From IMG/VR virus record IMGVR_UViG_3300013772_000002, positions 40,817-104,816 of that record: a stretch of DNA of 64,000 bases; one strand, written 5' to 3'. Positions 1-7,999 of this stretch are shown here, piece by piece. The position numbers and the translations under genes are program-made. Numbering within the stretch: position 1 is the first letter of the stretch; each line of letters opens with the position of its first letter. The DNA comes from a virus. The notes below the pieces were generated by a model. The model did not search any database and was not told where the DNA came from. It saw only the letters and a list, made by a program, of their open reading frames with translations.

Positions 1-696
1 GCAGAGCGTGAGGGACGCGGTGCATCCCTTGCCGATGTGCCGGAGGAAGTTCCGCCCGACGAGGAAATCACCTATGCATTCAAGGCGCCGCACGACTACG
101 TTGTCGAAGTGCGCGAAATGAATGTCGTCTTGACGAAGGAGTCCCAAGAGTCAATGGCACTCCTAACCGTTGCTGACGCACAGGGCACGAAGCGTCGTAT
201 GGCAGTTTTCCCGCGACTCTATCGCGAGCTGGCGCCGGAGGGTCTCGCACAGGGCGCGCTGATGCGGGTCGTCGCGCGCGCGAACATCTACAAAGGCGAG
301 GTCGGTCTTGTCGCCAATGAAGCGCGTATCGTTGCCCTCGGCGACATCGAGCGGATGATGCGTGCGGATGATGCACGGATGCTCGAAGTCCTGCACGTTT
401 CATTCTCACAGGCACAGTTGGCGACACCAGTCTACATGCGCTTTCTTACAAGCGCCATCAATCGTCCGGAGTTCTCCGGAGACCGCCCTGTGATCCTCCA
501 CACGCCCGATGGCAAGGCGGTACCACTCTCGACGGGCGTCAAGGCCCCACGCGCCATCTGCGAGCACCTGCGCACTCTCTTTGGGGGTCGCGTGTCCACC
601 GGACCACCCGGACTCCGTTGGCGTGATGAGGCATGGAATTTGTACGACCCAAACGCGGCATTGAGTGAAGAAGACTTCGCCGACGTGCCATTTTAG
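1..696 (+). CDS. DNA polymerase III alpha-like, C-terminal end (5' partial)
   Basis: The reading frame is open from the first base of the window, so this is the 3' end of a longer gene rather than a protein starting at the internal GTG at 37. About 230 residues are visible. The middle carries an OB-fold-like stretch (VVLTKES, TKRRMAVFPRLY, MRVVARANIYKGEVGL) of the kind near the C-terminus of bacterial DnaE polymerases, and the end (PVILHTPDGKAVPLSTGVK, then a short helix-strand unit) resembles the extreme C-terminal domain of DnaE that contacts other replisome parts. The polymerase active site would lie upstream of the window. It probably replicates the phage genome. The next gene begins 15 bases downstream behind a GAGGAG ribosome site. 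The family call is inference from pattern; other OB-fold replication proteins are possible. Confidence 0.6.
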   Translation, partial: AEREGRGASLADVPEEVPPDEEITYAFKAPHDYVVEVREMNVVLTKESQESMALLTVADAQGTKRRMAVFPRLYRELAPEGLAQGALMRVVARANIYKGEVGLVANEARIVALGDIERMMRADDARMLEVLHVSFSQAQLATPVYMRFLTSAINRPEFSGDRPVILHTPDGKAVPLSTGVKAPRAICEHLRTLFGGRVSTGPPGLRWRDEAWNLYDPNAALSEEDFADVPF

Positions 697-711
697 ATTG
701 AGGAGAATATT

Positions 712-1578
712 GTGACTAAGACAAAGACCATTCGCATTGAATTGACGCAGCGTCAGACCGCTCTTATTGACATCGCCAACAAAGAGCGTGTGCGTCCCTA
801 CGACTGGCATGCGACCTTCGATCGCAATTCCGAGCGCTGGTACGCACGCGCCGCGATGACATCTCCTGACGGAACGCGCACCGAGGTGATGCTGCACCGC
901 TTTCTTCTCGACGAACCGTCCGGTACCGCCGTCCAGTTTATCGACGGTAACCCGCTCAATTGTACCGCCATCAACATGATTGGTGGTGTACGTAATCGTC
1001 TCGCACTGGGGCGCGGCACTTCTCGTTTCAAGGGCGTGTCGTTTGTCTCGAAGAAGAAGGTCAATCCCTGGCGGGCCGAGGTTCGTTTTGGTGGAATGAA
1101 GCATTATATCGGCGGCTTTCCCACCGAAGAAGAAGCCGCAAGCGCCTTTGACGATTTCTGGGAAACTCTTGGCGGTGACCCACGCCTGACGAACCGGGCA
1201 ATGATGGCGAGGCGGATGTTGCCAGCGGTCGCGATGGAGGTCGGTGTCGAAATCATGCCTCGGAGGGTTTCGCACAACGCTTCTGGCTATCGTGGCGTGA
1301 CACTCTTTAATAAGAAATGGCATCGCGCGACGATCTGGCTTGAAGATAAGACGAAATTGATTGGCTACTTCACGGAGATCACCGATGCCGCCCGGGCGTA
1401 TGACAGGGAGGCGTTTCTTCGCGACGGGGATCGGGCGCGCCTGAACTTCCCTAATGACGATCCGATGGTCTGGGTTGCTCCCCCTCCCGTCATTCGCGTC
1501 CCCCCGCCGCCAAAGCCGGTTTTCCCGCGTGATGCGAAGGATCGGCGGCGGCGCCCCGATCCGATGGCGGCGGCATAG
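712..1578 (+). CDS. AP2-domain protein with degenerate HNH module
   Basis: The 288-residue product starts at GTG 712, six bases after GAGGAG. Residues about 58-92 match the core of AP2-associated HNH homing endonucleases (MLHRFLLDEP, then FIDGNPLNC), but where the family has V-D-H-I-D-G-N this protein has V-Q-F-I-D-G-N, so the catalytic histidine is missing. Two AP2 DNA-binding domains follow at about 103-150 (RFKGVSF, WRAEVRFGG, YIGGFPTEEEAASAFDDF) and 191-247 (GYRGVTLF, WHRATIWL, IGYFTEITDAARAYD). A basic Pro-rich tail ends the protein. Family members are usually freestanding homing endonucleases; here the pattern suggests a DNA-binding protein derived from one. The next gene starts on the base after its stop codon. 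Confidence 0.75.
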   Translation: MTKTKTIRIELTQRQTALIDIANKERVRPYDWHATFDRNSERWYARAAMTSPDGTRTEVMLHRFLLDEPSGTAVQFIDGNPLNCTAINMIGGVRNRLALGRGTSRFKGVSFVSKKKVNPWRAEVRFGGMKHYIGGFPTEEEAASAFDDFWETLGGDPRLTNRAMMARRMLPAVAMEVGVEIMPRRVSHNASGYRGVTLFNKKWHRATIWLEDKTKLIGYFTEITDAARAYDREAFLRDGDRARLNFPNDDPMVWVAPPPVIRVPPPPKPVFPRDAKDRRRRPDPMAAA

Positions 1579-2007
1579 ATGTACGGATCGATCAATTCGT
1601 ACATAGAGGAATCAACCCAACACGATCTGAACGCGGAGATCGATCGGATCGCTAGGAGGCAGGAGGATATTCTCGTACGCGGTCGGAAAGCGCTGGAAGT
1701 CGCGGCGTTGCTCGCCGTTTCATTCTTTGGTATCAAGATGCCGTCATCGCTCCTCGTGCTTTGCGATGGGCCGCTTCGTGCCAATCATCGGCGGACAGAC
1801 GGACTCATGACGGGTGACGGCATGTGGCAAGAAATACGGTTTGATGGCGATACGCTTGTGCGTGCCGAGCAACGGCATGTCCTCGAGGAATCGTCAGTGC
1901 GCATGGAAGTTTCCGTTCAATTCGGGGAGCGGTTTCGGAAGGCACTCGAAGCGCGCGGGATGCTTGAATACGCGAATGGGGAGATTGAGCGATGCTTGAA
2001 GACATGA
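1579..2007 (+). CDS. hypothetical protein, 142 residues
   Basis: I do not recognise this protein. The ATG at 1579 follows the previous stop directly, with no clear ribosome site, so translation is probably coupled to the AP2 gene. Residues 15-50 look like a charged amphipathic helix (DLNAEIDRIARRQEDILVRG) leading into a hydrophobic stretch (VAALLAVSFFGI) too short and mixed to call a membrane span with confidence. The remainder is mixed alpha/beta with a charged C-terminal helix. The end overlaps the start of the next gene by 16 bases, which supports it being a translated member of the same transcript. Confidence 0.55.
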   Translation: MYGSINSYIEESTQHDLNAEIDRIARRQEDILVRGRKALEVAALLAVSFFGIKMPSSLLVLCDGPLRANHRRTDGLMTGDGMWQEIRFDGDTLVRAEQRHVLEESSVRMEVSVQFGERFRKALEARGMLEYANGEIERCLKT

Positions 2008-2828
2008 TGCCTTTTGTACTCCTAGACGTAAGTCGTCCCCGGAATGGCGGAAGGATGAGCGAGGACGATATTATTGATATTCACGTCTCGTACGCGGCGG
2101 GAATATGCACGCGAAAGAACCTCGCGGATCGCTATCATGTTTCCCAAAGACAGATCGGTGCGATCTTGTGTGGGGAACAATATTTGTTGATCGGTCGAGA
2201 TAATATGCCGGTCATTCAGAAACACCAAAATAAATTGACCGCTGATGATGCGCGGGCAATTTGTGCCGCGTCCGATATCGGTGAAACGCAAATGTCGATT
2301 GCTGGCCGCTTCGGCGTCTCGGGTGCCAGGGTCAATCAGGTTATCAACGGTTTTGCATGGAGGGAAGCGACGGGGCGTATATGCCAACGCCATAATCCCT
2401 ACCATCCGTCTAAACTGACGGGTGAGAAGGTGCGGGCTATCCGTATCGCGTATGCGAAGGGCGATGTGACGCAAGGCGAGATTGCCATTCGTTATGGAGT
2501 TTCGCAATCACTGATATCCAATATTATCCTTGGCATTGCGCACCTAGAAAGCGATGACGAGACGAAGGATGATTACTTCTGGCGCAAAGTAGATCGCACG
2601 GGTGGTTCCAGTGCCTGTTGGGAATGGCAAGGGTCGATAAAGGCAGGGAAGGGTTACGGAATAGTAAAGCGGTCCGGTTCCATTATCTCTGCCCATCGAT
2701 GTGCGTACGAGATGATTAATGGCAAAATTGCCCCCGGAATCACCCTCCGACAAACCTGTCGGAACCCTCGTTGCGTCAATCCCGCACATATGCAAGAAAA
2801 GACAAGGAGGGTACAAGGTGTCGATTAG
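1992..2828 (+). CDS. triple helix-turn-helix protein with HNH-type C-terminal domain
   Basis: The 278-residue product starts at ATG 1992 with GGGGAG eight bases upstream, inside the previous gene. Three tandem helix-turn-helix units are visible at about 23-64, 81-123 and 141-184, each with an ADRYHVSQRQI, GRFGVSGARV or AIRYGVSQSLI recognition-helix pattern. Residues 195-268 match the phage HNH_3 type endonuclease domain (FWRKVD, CWEWQGS, AHRCAYEMINGKI, CRNPRCVNPAHM). The residue that is normally the first catalytic histidine (v-x-H-x-C-x-N-P) is Gln254 here, while the second half (CVNPAHM) is intact. Such proteins are commonly homing endonucleases; the altered residue suggests reduced or lost cleavage, leaving a sequence-specific DNA-binding protein. 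Base composition is lower in GC than the neighbouring genes, consistent with separate acquisition. Confidence 0.75.
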   Translation: MLEDMMPFVLLDVSRPRNGGRMSEDDIIDIHVSYAAGICTRKNLADRYHVSQRQIGAILCGEQYLLIGRDNMPVIQKHQNKLTADDARAICAASDIGETQMSIAGRFGVSGARVNQVINGFAWREATGRICQRHNPYHPSKLTGEKVRAIRIAYAKGDVTQGEIAIRYGVSQSLISNIILGIAHLESDDETKDDYFWRKVDRTGGSSACWEWQGSIKAGKGYGIVKRSGSIISAHRCAYEMINGKIAPGITLRQTCRNPRCVNPAHMQEKTRRVQGVD

Positions 2829-3255
2829 TTACATCAATGGCGATCTCCTCGCCTCAACAATGGAGACCCTCGTCTGTCCGACAAACTGCGTTGGCATTAT
2901 GGGCGCGGGACTGGCGGCAAAATTCGCGCGACGTTTTCCGGAGGTGGCAGATGCGTATAACCGGAGTAGTAAGGATGGTCAGGTCAGTCCCGGAGTTTTG
3001 GTGCTCTCTCGCGGACCCGGAGCACACAATATCCTGATGTTTCCGACCAAGCGTCACTGGCGTGATTTGTCGCGGCTGGAGGACATTGTTGCCGGGCTTG
3101 CCAACATTCGGGTTTTTGGAATTCAATCCATCGCCGTACCCGCGCTTGGCTGCGGTCTTGGCGGTCTTGACTGGGAGATTGTTCGCCCCCTAATGGAGCA
3201 GTATCTCGGCGCGCTCGATATTCCGGTGGAAATCTATCCGCCAAAGGAACGATGA
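2818..3255 (+). CDS. macrodomain protein, ADP-ribose hydrolase-like (DarG/TARG1 type)
   Basis: I place the start at GTG 2818, behind AAGGAGG at 2804-2810; the open frame extends to 2719 but that part overlaps the HNH gene and has no ribosome site. The 145-residue product is a single macrodomain: an N-terminal INGDLL strand with the adenine-contacting Asp, CPTNCVGIMGAGLAAKF for the first phosphate loop, and VPALGCGLGGLDW for the second loop. The NCVG-MG-G-LA and LGCGLGGLDW pattern is that of the DarG/TARG1 branch, which removes ADP-ribose from DNA bases or acidic residues. No DarT-like toxin is adjacent, so it is not an ordinary DarTG pair in this window. Plausible roles are reversal of host ADP-ribosylation or processing the products of the phage's own ADP-ribosyltransferase-like domains at 20548-31461. 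Activity is inferred. Confidence 0.85.
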   Translation: MSISYINGDLLASTMETLVCPTNCVGIMGAGLAAKFARRFPEVADAYNRSSKDGQVSPGVLVLSRGPGAHNILMFPTKRHWRDLSRLEDIVAGLANIRVFGIQSIAVPALGCGLGGLDWEIVRPLMEQYLGALDIPVEIYPPKER

Positions 3256-3651
3256 ATGATGCCATTAATGGAAACCGCACTGAAGACGATGCAATTACCC
3301 GACATGGACCCCTTCGTTCGTCCCGATGAGACGACACATGTCGACCATCTTGACAAGCGCTGGTACATCCGCGAAGGAGATGAGGCGATCGGCGCACTTT
3401 GTGAAAACATCTCTGAGAAGTATCCCGATACCAAGACAATTAGCGTCGTTTCTTCATCCGGGGTCGAATATCGGGAGACCCCGGTTATCGGTGGCGGGTT
3501 CGTTTATCACCAATTCTATCACTGGGCGACGGCTATCTCCGTTTTTCGGCACGGTCCCTTCGGTATTATTCAAGGAACGTGGGAGCGGCGTTGCGGCTTC
3601 CTGCCGATTTTTACCAGCCCAAAACGACTCGATGGCATTCGTCTCGATTAA
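3256..3651 (+). CDS. hypothetical protein, 131 residues
   Basis: No family is recognised. The ATG at 3256 follows the macrodomain stop codon without a gap, so the two are very likely translated from one message. The protein is soluble, with no signal peptide or membrane segment; the second half is aromatic-rich (YHQFYHWATAISVF, GTWERRCGF). Its coupling to the macrodomain gene makes a functional link possible but nothing in the sequence defines it. A strong terminator follows 30 bases after the stop. Confidence 0.6.
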   Translation: MMPLMETALKTMQLPDMDPFVRPDETTHVDHLDKRWYIREGDEAIGALCENISEKYPDTKTISVVSSSGVEYRETPVIGGGFVYHQFYHWATAISVFRHGPFGIIQGTWERRCGFLPIFTSPKRLDGIRLD

Positions 3652-3680
3652 GGGCGTATCGCTTGACTCCGAGATAGCAC

Positions 3681-3715
3681 AATACCCCCGCTCGATCGAG
3701 CGGGGGTATTCTTTT
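3681..3715 (+). terminator. intrinsic terminator, perfect palindrome
   Basis: Bases 3681-3710 form a perfect 30-base inverted repeat (arms AATACCCCCGCTCGA and its complement) followed by CTTTT. It lies between convergent genes, so it can end the plus-strand transcript, and as a palindrome it may also slow the minus-strand transcript ending at 3724, although the T-tract on that side is poor. Confidence 0.85.
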
Positions 3716-3723
3716 CGCCTTGC

Positions 3724-4230
3724 CTAATCAGGATCGATCAGCGATCCATCGAAGAGCGGTCGCGCCGCCTCCATCGTCCAGTGACCACGTACCGCTCTCC
3801 ACCTGCCATCATATTGGCAGGAGAAACGGAGGGAGCCAGAGAGTGCGAAGCGAGCGATCTCTACCCTGCCCTTGTGTTTCGCGCGCTGGAGCGACGGTGG
3901 GTTGCCGTAGGAGTGCACCATGCTCCGAGCCACAATCAGTTCGATCGATTGGCCGAAAGAGTTCTGCCAGGTACGCGTTGTCGTTTCAAGAACGATCAGT
4001 GGTCGTGCCGGGAACTGAGCCTCGTGCTCTTCAAATGCCGTCAGAAAGCCGCTCGCTCTTGCTTCGTGATCGAGACCACCAAGTGAGCCGGATGGTTCGG
4101 AGAAAATGAGGTAGTCGCGAATCGGGAAATCCGCGTAATCATCTTCGCGCCCAAGAAGCGGATAGTTGCCGCCGAGATCGATGGCAAAGCCCAGTTCCTG
4201 CATGCGTGGGTCGATATTCCAGATGCTCAA
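3724..4230 (-). CDS. hypothetical protein, 168 residues
   Basis: I do not recognise it. The start is TTG 4230, overlapping the stop of the HAD gene upstream (TTGA), with AAGG seven bases before it. The product is a soluble mixed alpha/beta protein with a Glu- and aromatic-rich middle (FLTAFEEHEAQF, PLIVLETTTRTWQNSFG). It is the last gene of the minus-strand nucleotide-metabolism transcript. A nucleotide-related role is only suggested by position. Confidence 0.55.
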   Translation of the reverse strand: MSIWNIDPRMQELGFAIDLGGNYPLLGREDDYADFPIRDYLIFSEPSGSLGGLDHEARASGFLTAFEEHEAQFPARPLIVLETTTRTWQNSFGQSIELIVARSMVHSYGNPPSLQRAKHKGRVEIARFALSGSLRFSCQYDGRWRAVRGHWTMEAARPLFDGSLIDPD

Positions 4231-4859
4231 GCGGCGCCTTCTTTCTTCAGCCAGAGGTCGCGAACGAAGGCGCCGATCGCGACGTGACCCCTCATGCGCT
4301 TGATTTGTGGAAGGGTTATTTTATTACGATTGTACGACGCATCTAGAAGGAGAAGATCGAGAGGGCGGTCAAAGGTGTAATTGAGCGCGATGTTCGTCAG
4401 TGTCTCCAGGTGATCGTCGATAAAGACGAGGCGTTCGGGTCCGTGGAGGGCGAGTGCCGACATCTTTGTTTCCGGACCGCAGGAGAGGGATTCCTTGGGA
4501 CAATACGGCGTCAAGAAACCGTGCGCCTCGAGCCAGGTACGCGTTGTCGTCAGGAGGTGTTCGGGACGGCTGGAACGGAAGTAGATTGCACATCCAAGCG
4601 TACGCAATGCGAGAACCATTGCCAGTGCACCGCCCATCACGGGCGCGGTCGCGTAGTAGTAGGGATTGTTGTATGCGCTCTCCCACCAACGCAGACTCTC
4701 CGGGCTCATCCATGGATAGGCATCTGCCGTCCGGAAGGCGGTTGGCGCGGAGAGGGGCTTAGTGGGATGGAGCGTATTCCAGGCGTTCGTAATGTGACCG
4801 CTGACGTCACAAATGACGCCATCAATATCGCAAATGATGCCAATCGATTTGTTGAACAC
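4227..4859 (-). CDS. HAD-superfamily phosphatase, 5'-nucleotidase-like
   Basis: The 210-residue product starts at GTG 4859, sharing one base with the stop of the HD gene (TAGTG). HAD motif I is CDIDGVICD near residue 10-18 with both aspartates; motif II is the serine in YFRSSRPE; motif IV is VFIDDHLET. The large cap between motifs I and II (about residues 25-85, rich in Trp and Tyr) resembles that of deoxyribonucleotidases of the NT5C type, which dephosphorylate dNMPs. Together with the upstream HD phosphohydrolase, ribonucleotide reductase and dNMP kinase this points to control of the nucleotide pool. The substrate is inferred from family and context. Confidence 0.75.
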   Translation of the reverse strand: MFNKSIGIICDIDGVICDVSGHITNAWNTLHPTKPLSAPTAFRTADAYPWMSPESLRWWESAYNNPYYYATAPVMGGALAMVLALRTLGCAIYFRSSRPEHLLTTTRTWLEAHGFLTPYCPKESLSCGPETKMSALALHGPERLVFIDDHLETLTNIALNYTFDRPLDLLLLDASYNRNKITLPQIKRMRGHVAIGAFVRDLWLKKEGAA

Positions 4860-5506
4860 TAAGCGCTCACTTTCCTGTCATGGGTCGATACGAAATCTGG
4901 ATCGCGTGGGCGCGGATCGAAGGCGCCGAAGCCGGGACGACTAGCGAGATAATCGGCGGTCGCGACGGCGAGTTCGATCGGGACGGTGGGTTCGCCCATA
5001 CCATGACGACCCATGTGCGCTTCGCAAATTGCTACGAGTGGCTCATAGTACCGACCGAAAAGCGGGAGATCGGCAAGGTCGTCAGTCCGCATGCGCACCA
5101 GACTGTCATGAAAGCGGTCGATGTGCACCTCGTTATCCTGGTAGGAGGCGATATCGTGAACGAGCGCTCCCGCCATCGCGAGATCGTGCTCGACCTGAGT
5201 GAAGTCCCAAGCGTCAGCCAAGAGGGCGACGATATAGGCGACGCGGCGGCAGTGGTGAACCATGCCGCCCGTCTCTCCGGGGCTCGCGGGCGCGTTCGTT
5301 GGGTCTCCCTCCCGGGCGGAGAAGAACTCATCCGGCGGGTGGTAGATGCCCGTCGAGCTCGACGGACCTGTCAGGAAGCGCGGATGGGCACGACGGAGGA
5401 AGGCGACCGCCAGTTCACGAATCACCGCGTTCCTGATGCGTCCGAGCTCGGGCGCGAAGGCGGTGCGAACCGCCGTCTCATTAAGGAGACGCCCGGTCGT
5501 ACGCAT
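4859..5506 (-). CDS. HD-domain phosphohydrolase
   Basis: The 215-residue product begins with ATG 5506, adjacent to the upstream stop codon and without a clear ribosome site, which suggests coupled translation. The metal-binding signature is present in order: HHCRRVAYI (first His), then AGALVHDI with the HD pair about 45 residues later, HMGRHGM, and ATADYLASRPG giving the final Asp. HD enzymes of this size include dNTP triphosphohydrolases and nucleotidases, and the neighbouring genes all fit nucleotide metabolism. An N-terminal helical region (about 60 residues) precedes the catalytic core. Whether it acts on dNTPs, NMPs or a signalling nucleotide cannot be told from the sequence. Confidence 0.75.
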   Translation of the reverse strand: MRTTGRLLNETAVRTAFAPELGRIRNAVIRELAVAFLRRAHPRFLTGPSSSTGIYHPPDEFFSAREGDPTNAPASPGETGGMVHHCRRVAYIVALLADAWDFTQVEHDLAMAGALVHDIASYQDNEVHIDRFHDSLVRMRTDDLADLPLFGRYYEPLVAICEAHMGRHGMGEPTVPIELAVATADYLASRPGFGAFDPRPRDPDFVSTHDRKVSA

Positions 5507-5785
5507 CTAGTCGGCCGGATCGCCGGGCGGTAGTGAGGTCGGCACGGTCTCGACGCCCGAAATTGGCGTGACGTTGGCGGGTAGTGCGGGTTCGTCCTGG
5601 ATGTTAACGGCCTGCGGTTGGTTGACGCGATCGCAGAGGTCCAGGTATTTCCTTGCGATCGCCCTGGTGTCACCACTGACGTTGCCGAGGTTGGCGGCAT
5701 AGAAGCACGCCGCGAAGGTTTGGTAATCAACGGCGGGGATGACGAGCGCCACAAACTCTGGCGCTGCTGGGGTGGTGGGTTCCAT
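5507..5785 (-). CDS. hypothetical protein, 92 residues
   Basis: The frame runs to 5833, but the start I choose is ATG 5785 because AAGGAATT sits about six bases upstream of it and the putative promoter lies just above. The product is small and soluble: a Pro/Ala-rich N-terminus, a central helical part (VDYQTFAACFYAANLG, TRAIARKYLDLCDRV) and a Pro-rich tail. No family is recognised. It is the first gene after the promoter at 5842-5870, followed directly by the HD, HAD and last minus-strand genes. Confidence 0.55.
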   Translation of the reverse strand: MEPTTPAAPEFVALVIPAVDYQTFAACFYAANLGNVSGDTRAIARKYLDLCDRVNQPQAVNIQDEPALPANVTPISGVETVPTSLPPGDPAD

Positions 5786-5841
5786 GGTCAGGAATTCCTT
5801 TCGGATGAGCGAGGACTTATCGCAGATCGACAAGTCCTCTT

Positions 5842-5870
5842 ATGATATCATGGTATTCGTGCGTTGTAAA
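5842..5870 (-). promoter_or_regulatory. putative sigma-70-like promoter for the HD/HAD genes
   Basis: On the minus strand TTTACA (5870-5865) is followed after exactly 17 bases by TATCAT (5847-5842), and the first downstream start is at 5785. The same TTTACA with 17-base spacing is found in the promoter at 12137-12165. It lies in the gap immediately after the ribonucleotide reductase gene. Confidence 0.55.
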
Positions 5871-5872
5871 GC

Positions 5873-7996
5873 CTATGCCACAACGAACACGGGAGTCCAG
5901 TCGCACTGGCTGTAGCCGCAGGATTGGCAGGTGACACAACCACCGTCGTCCGCCATCGCATCGATCCCGCAATTCGGACAGCAGACGTCGTCATCGCCGG
6001 TCATTTCCGTCGATGCCTCCAGAAGAGCCTGTGGTGCCCCTCCACGCGCGAGAAGGCGGTCATCGGCAGTCTTGCCAATGTTATAGACCTGAACCTCCTT
6101 GCAGCCGTCACGGTAGATCGTCGTGCCCATGCAACCCGATGTGTACGAGAGGATGTACGCGGCACCGATCTCTTCACGCGTTGTCGAGTTTGGAGCATTC
6201 CCGGTCTTGGAAATGCCCGAATCGTTGTGCTCCTGCCATGCCGCCTGCATGAGGATGTGGTCGGTGAGCGAAATATCTCCCGCGGTGCGGAAGACGCGCT
6301 GCCATCGCTCCGGTACCATTGCAACGCCTTGGACTGACCCAGTCGCGACAACGTGTGCCTCCAGATCGCCTGACCAGAACCCCTCGTGTTCGGCCACGGC
6401 CCGGAAGGCGGCGTTAGCGATCTTCAGGTTGCGCCATGAGCCGTCGGTCTGCTTGACCGAGTGGTAAGCGAAGAGGGCAAAGACGGGCTCGATGCCGCTG
6501 GAACAATTGCCAAGAATTGAAATTGATCCGGTCGGCGCCACGGTCGTGAGGTTACTGTTGCGTCGCGGTGCGTCGTTTTTGTAGCGTGAGACGTTTTGTA
6601 GCGGGAAAGCCCCCCGATCGACCGCCAAGTTTTCCGAGGCAGAGATCGCCTCCTCATTAAGGACGCGCATGATATCGTTGCCCAGGGCACGAGCCTCGGG
6701 TGTGTGGTAGGCGATGCCCAGCAGAAAAAGGAGGTCAGCGAATCCCATCACGCCGAGACCGATCCGGCGCAAGTCTTGTGCGCGCTTGGTGATCTGTGGT
6801 AGTGGGAAGGGGTTGATCTCGATCACGTCGTCGAGGAAGCGGGTCGCGAGGCGGACGACGGACCGGAAGCGTGCCCAATCGAAGATCGGAATACCAAGTC
6901 CATACCCGCCAAAGTAGTGCGTGACGCTCTCGATAACAAAACGTCCGAGATTAATAGAGCCTAGATTGCAAACATCATATGGCCCCAAAGGTTGCTCTCC
7001 GCACGGATTAGTTGCCTCAATGCTTTCTATCTCTGGGATCGGATTCGCACGAGAAGCATTAACGCGATCGAGGAAGATAAGCCCCGGATCGCCCGTCCGC
7101 CACGCACAGTCAACAATCTGGTCCCAGATGTCGCGTGCCCGGCGCCGACTCGTCACCGCCTTCGTGTCGGGATCGATGAGATCGTATTCGCCATCTTCGC
7201 GTACCGCGTCCATGAAGACGTCAGTAATGCCGATCGAGCAATTAAAGTTCGTAATCGGATACTGAACTTCGTTCGTGCCGTTTAGTTTTGCGAGGACGCC
7301 GATTGGCTCCTTGCAATGAATGAATGTTTCCACGTCGGTATGATCGCAGCGTAATACCGCCATATTCGCGCCACGGCGGGTGCCCCCTTGCTTGATTTGC
7401 TCCGTTGCTACGTCGAAGATTTTCAAAAAACTGACGGGTCCGGACGCAACTCCCATGCTCCTTTTCACGGTTGCGCCCGCGGGACGGAGGCGCGAGAAAG
7501 AAAACCCGGTTCCGCCGCCGCTCTGATGCACAGTGGCAGCATCTCGTATTGTATTAAAGATTCCCTCTATTGAATCTTCGATAGGCAAAACAAAACATGC
7601 TGACAACTGAAGACCGTTCCCCTTCCCGGCGTTCATCAGACAGGGGCTATTGGGCAGGAAGTCTCCAGAGAGCAGCAGATCGGCGAATTGATCTCCGACG
7701 CGAGCGATCGCCGCATCTTCCTGGTGACCGCAAGCATCGAGATAGGTGGTGAATTCTTCGCGCGGCGTGAGGCCCGGCACGGAACCCCATTCGCTTCCGG
7801 CGCGCTCTTGATCAATCTTGACAAATTCGCGCTCGCCCTCGGCGACGGCGTATGCGACGCGTTTGTAGAGTCCCTGGGGAGTTTCGGTAATAGTGACTGT
7901 ACCATCTGGTTGTTTAACTTTTTGAAGATAGCGTTCTTCGAGGACGCGGAGCGCGGCGTCAGTAGTAAGGGGCGGTGAGTAAGGAGCGATGGTCAC
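5873..7996 (-). CDS. nrdJ: class II (adenosylcobalamin-dependent) ribonucleotide reductase
   Basis: The 707-residue enzyme reduces ribonucleotides to deoxyribonucleotides in the cytoplasm. The start is GTG 7996 with AGGAGG eight bases upstream, inside the end of the FtsH-like gene. The catalytic cysteines are visible as LSACFV, NPCGEQ (radical-site loop) and VCNLGSINLG, and the barrel carries the class II signatures LPNSPCLMNAG, HQSGGGTGFSFSRLRP and KQGGTRRGANMAVL. The C-terminus has the cysteine-rich unit typical of NrdJ (CCPNCGIDAM, CVTCQSCGYSQC), used for re-reduction or metal binding. There is no separate radical-generating subunit gene in the window, as expected for class II. The enzyme needs vitamin B12 from the host. 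It is the last gene of the transcript that starts with the MazG-like gene. Confidence 0.95.
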   Translation of the reverse strand: MTIAPYSPPLTTDAALRVLEERYLQKVKQPDGTVTITETPQGLYKRVAYAVAEGEREFVKIDQERAGSEWGSVPGLTPREEFTTYLDACGHQEDAAIARVGDQFADLLLSGDFLPNSPCLMNAGKGNGLQLSACFVLPIEDSIEGIFNTIRDAATVHQSGGGTGFSFSRLRPAGATVKRSMGVASGPVSFLKIFDVATEQIKQGGTRRGANMAVLRCDHTDVETFIHCKEPIGVLAKLNGTNEVQYPITNFNCSIGITDVFMDAVREDGEYDLIDPDTKAVTSRRRARDIWDQIVDCAWRTGDPGLIFLDRVNASRANPIPEIESIEATNPCGEQPLGPYDVCNLGSINLGRFVIESVTHYFGGYGLGIPIFDWARFRSVVRLATRFLDDVIEINPFPLPQITKRAQDLRRIGLGVMGFADLLFLLGIAYHTPEARALGNDIMRVLNEEAISASENLAVDRGAFPLQNVSRYKNDAPRRNSNLTTVAPTGSISILGNCSSGIEPVFALFAYHSVKQTDGSWRNLKIANAAFRAVAEHEGFWSGDLEAHVVATGSVQGVAMVPERWQRVFRTAGDISLTDHILMQAAWQEHNDSGISKTGNAPNSTTREEIGAAYILSYTSGCMGTTIYRDGCKEVQVYNIGKTADDRLLARGGAPQALLEASTEMTGDDDVCCPNCGIDAMADDGGCVTCQSCGYSQCDWTPVFVVA

Positions 7997-7999
7997 GGG

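Noticed and set aside
2719-2817. A 33-residue N-terminal extension of the macrodomain protein.
   Set aside because: It overlaps the HNH gene, lacks a ribosome site, and the macrodomain fold begins right after GTG 2818, which has AAGGAGG.
2818-3651. Reading the macrodomain and following gene as a DarT-DarG toxin-antitoxin pair.
   Set aside because: The 131-residue neighbour shows no ADP-ribosyltransferase motif and the gene order differs from darTG.
3720-5533. Plus-strand open frames across the minus-strand HAD and HD genes.
   Set aside because: The minus strand encodes recognisable HAD and HD motifs with coupled starts; the plus-strand frames have no domains and no ribosome sites.
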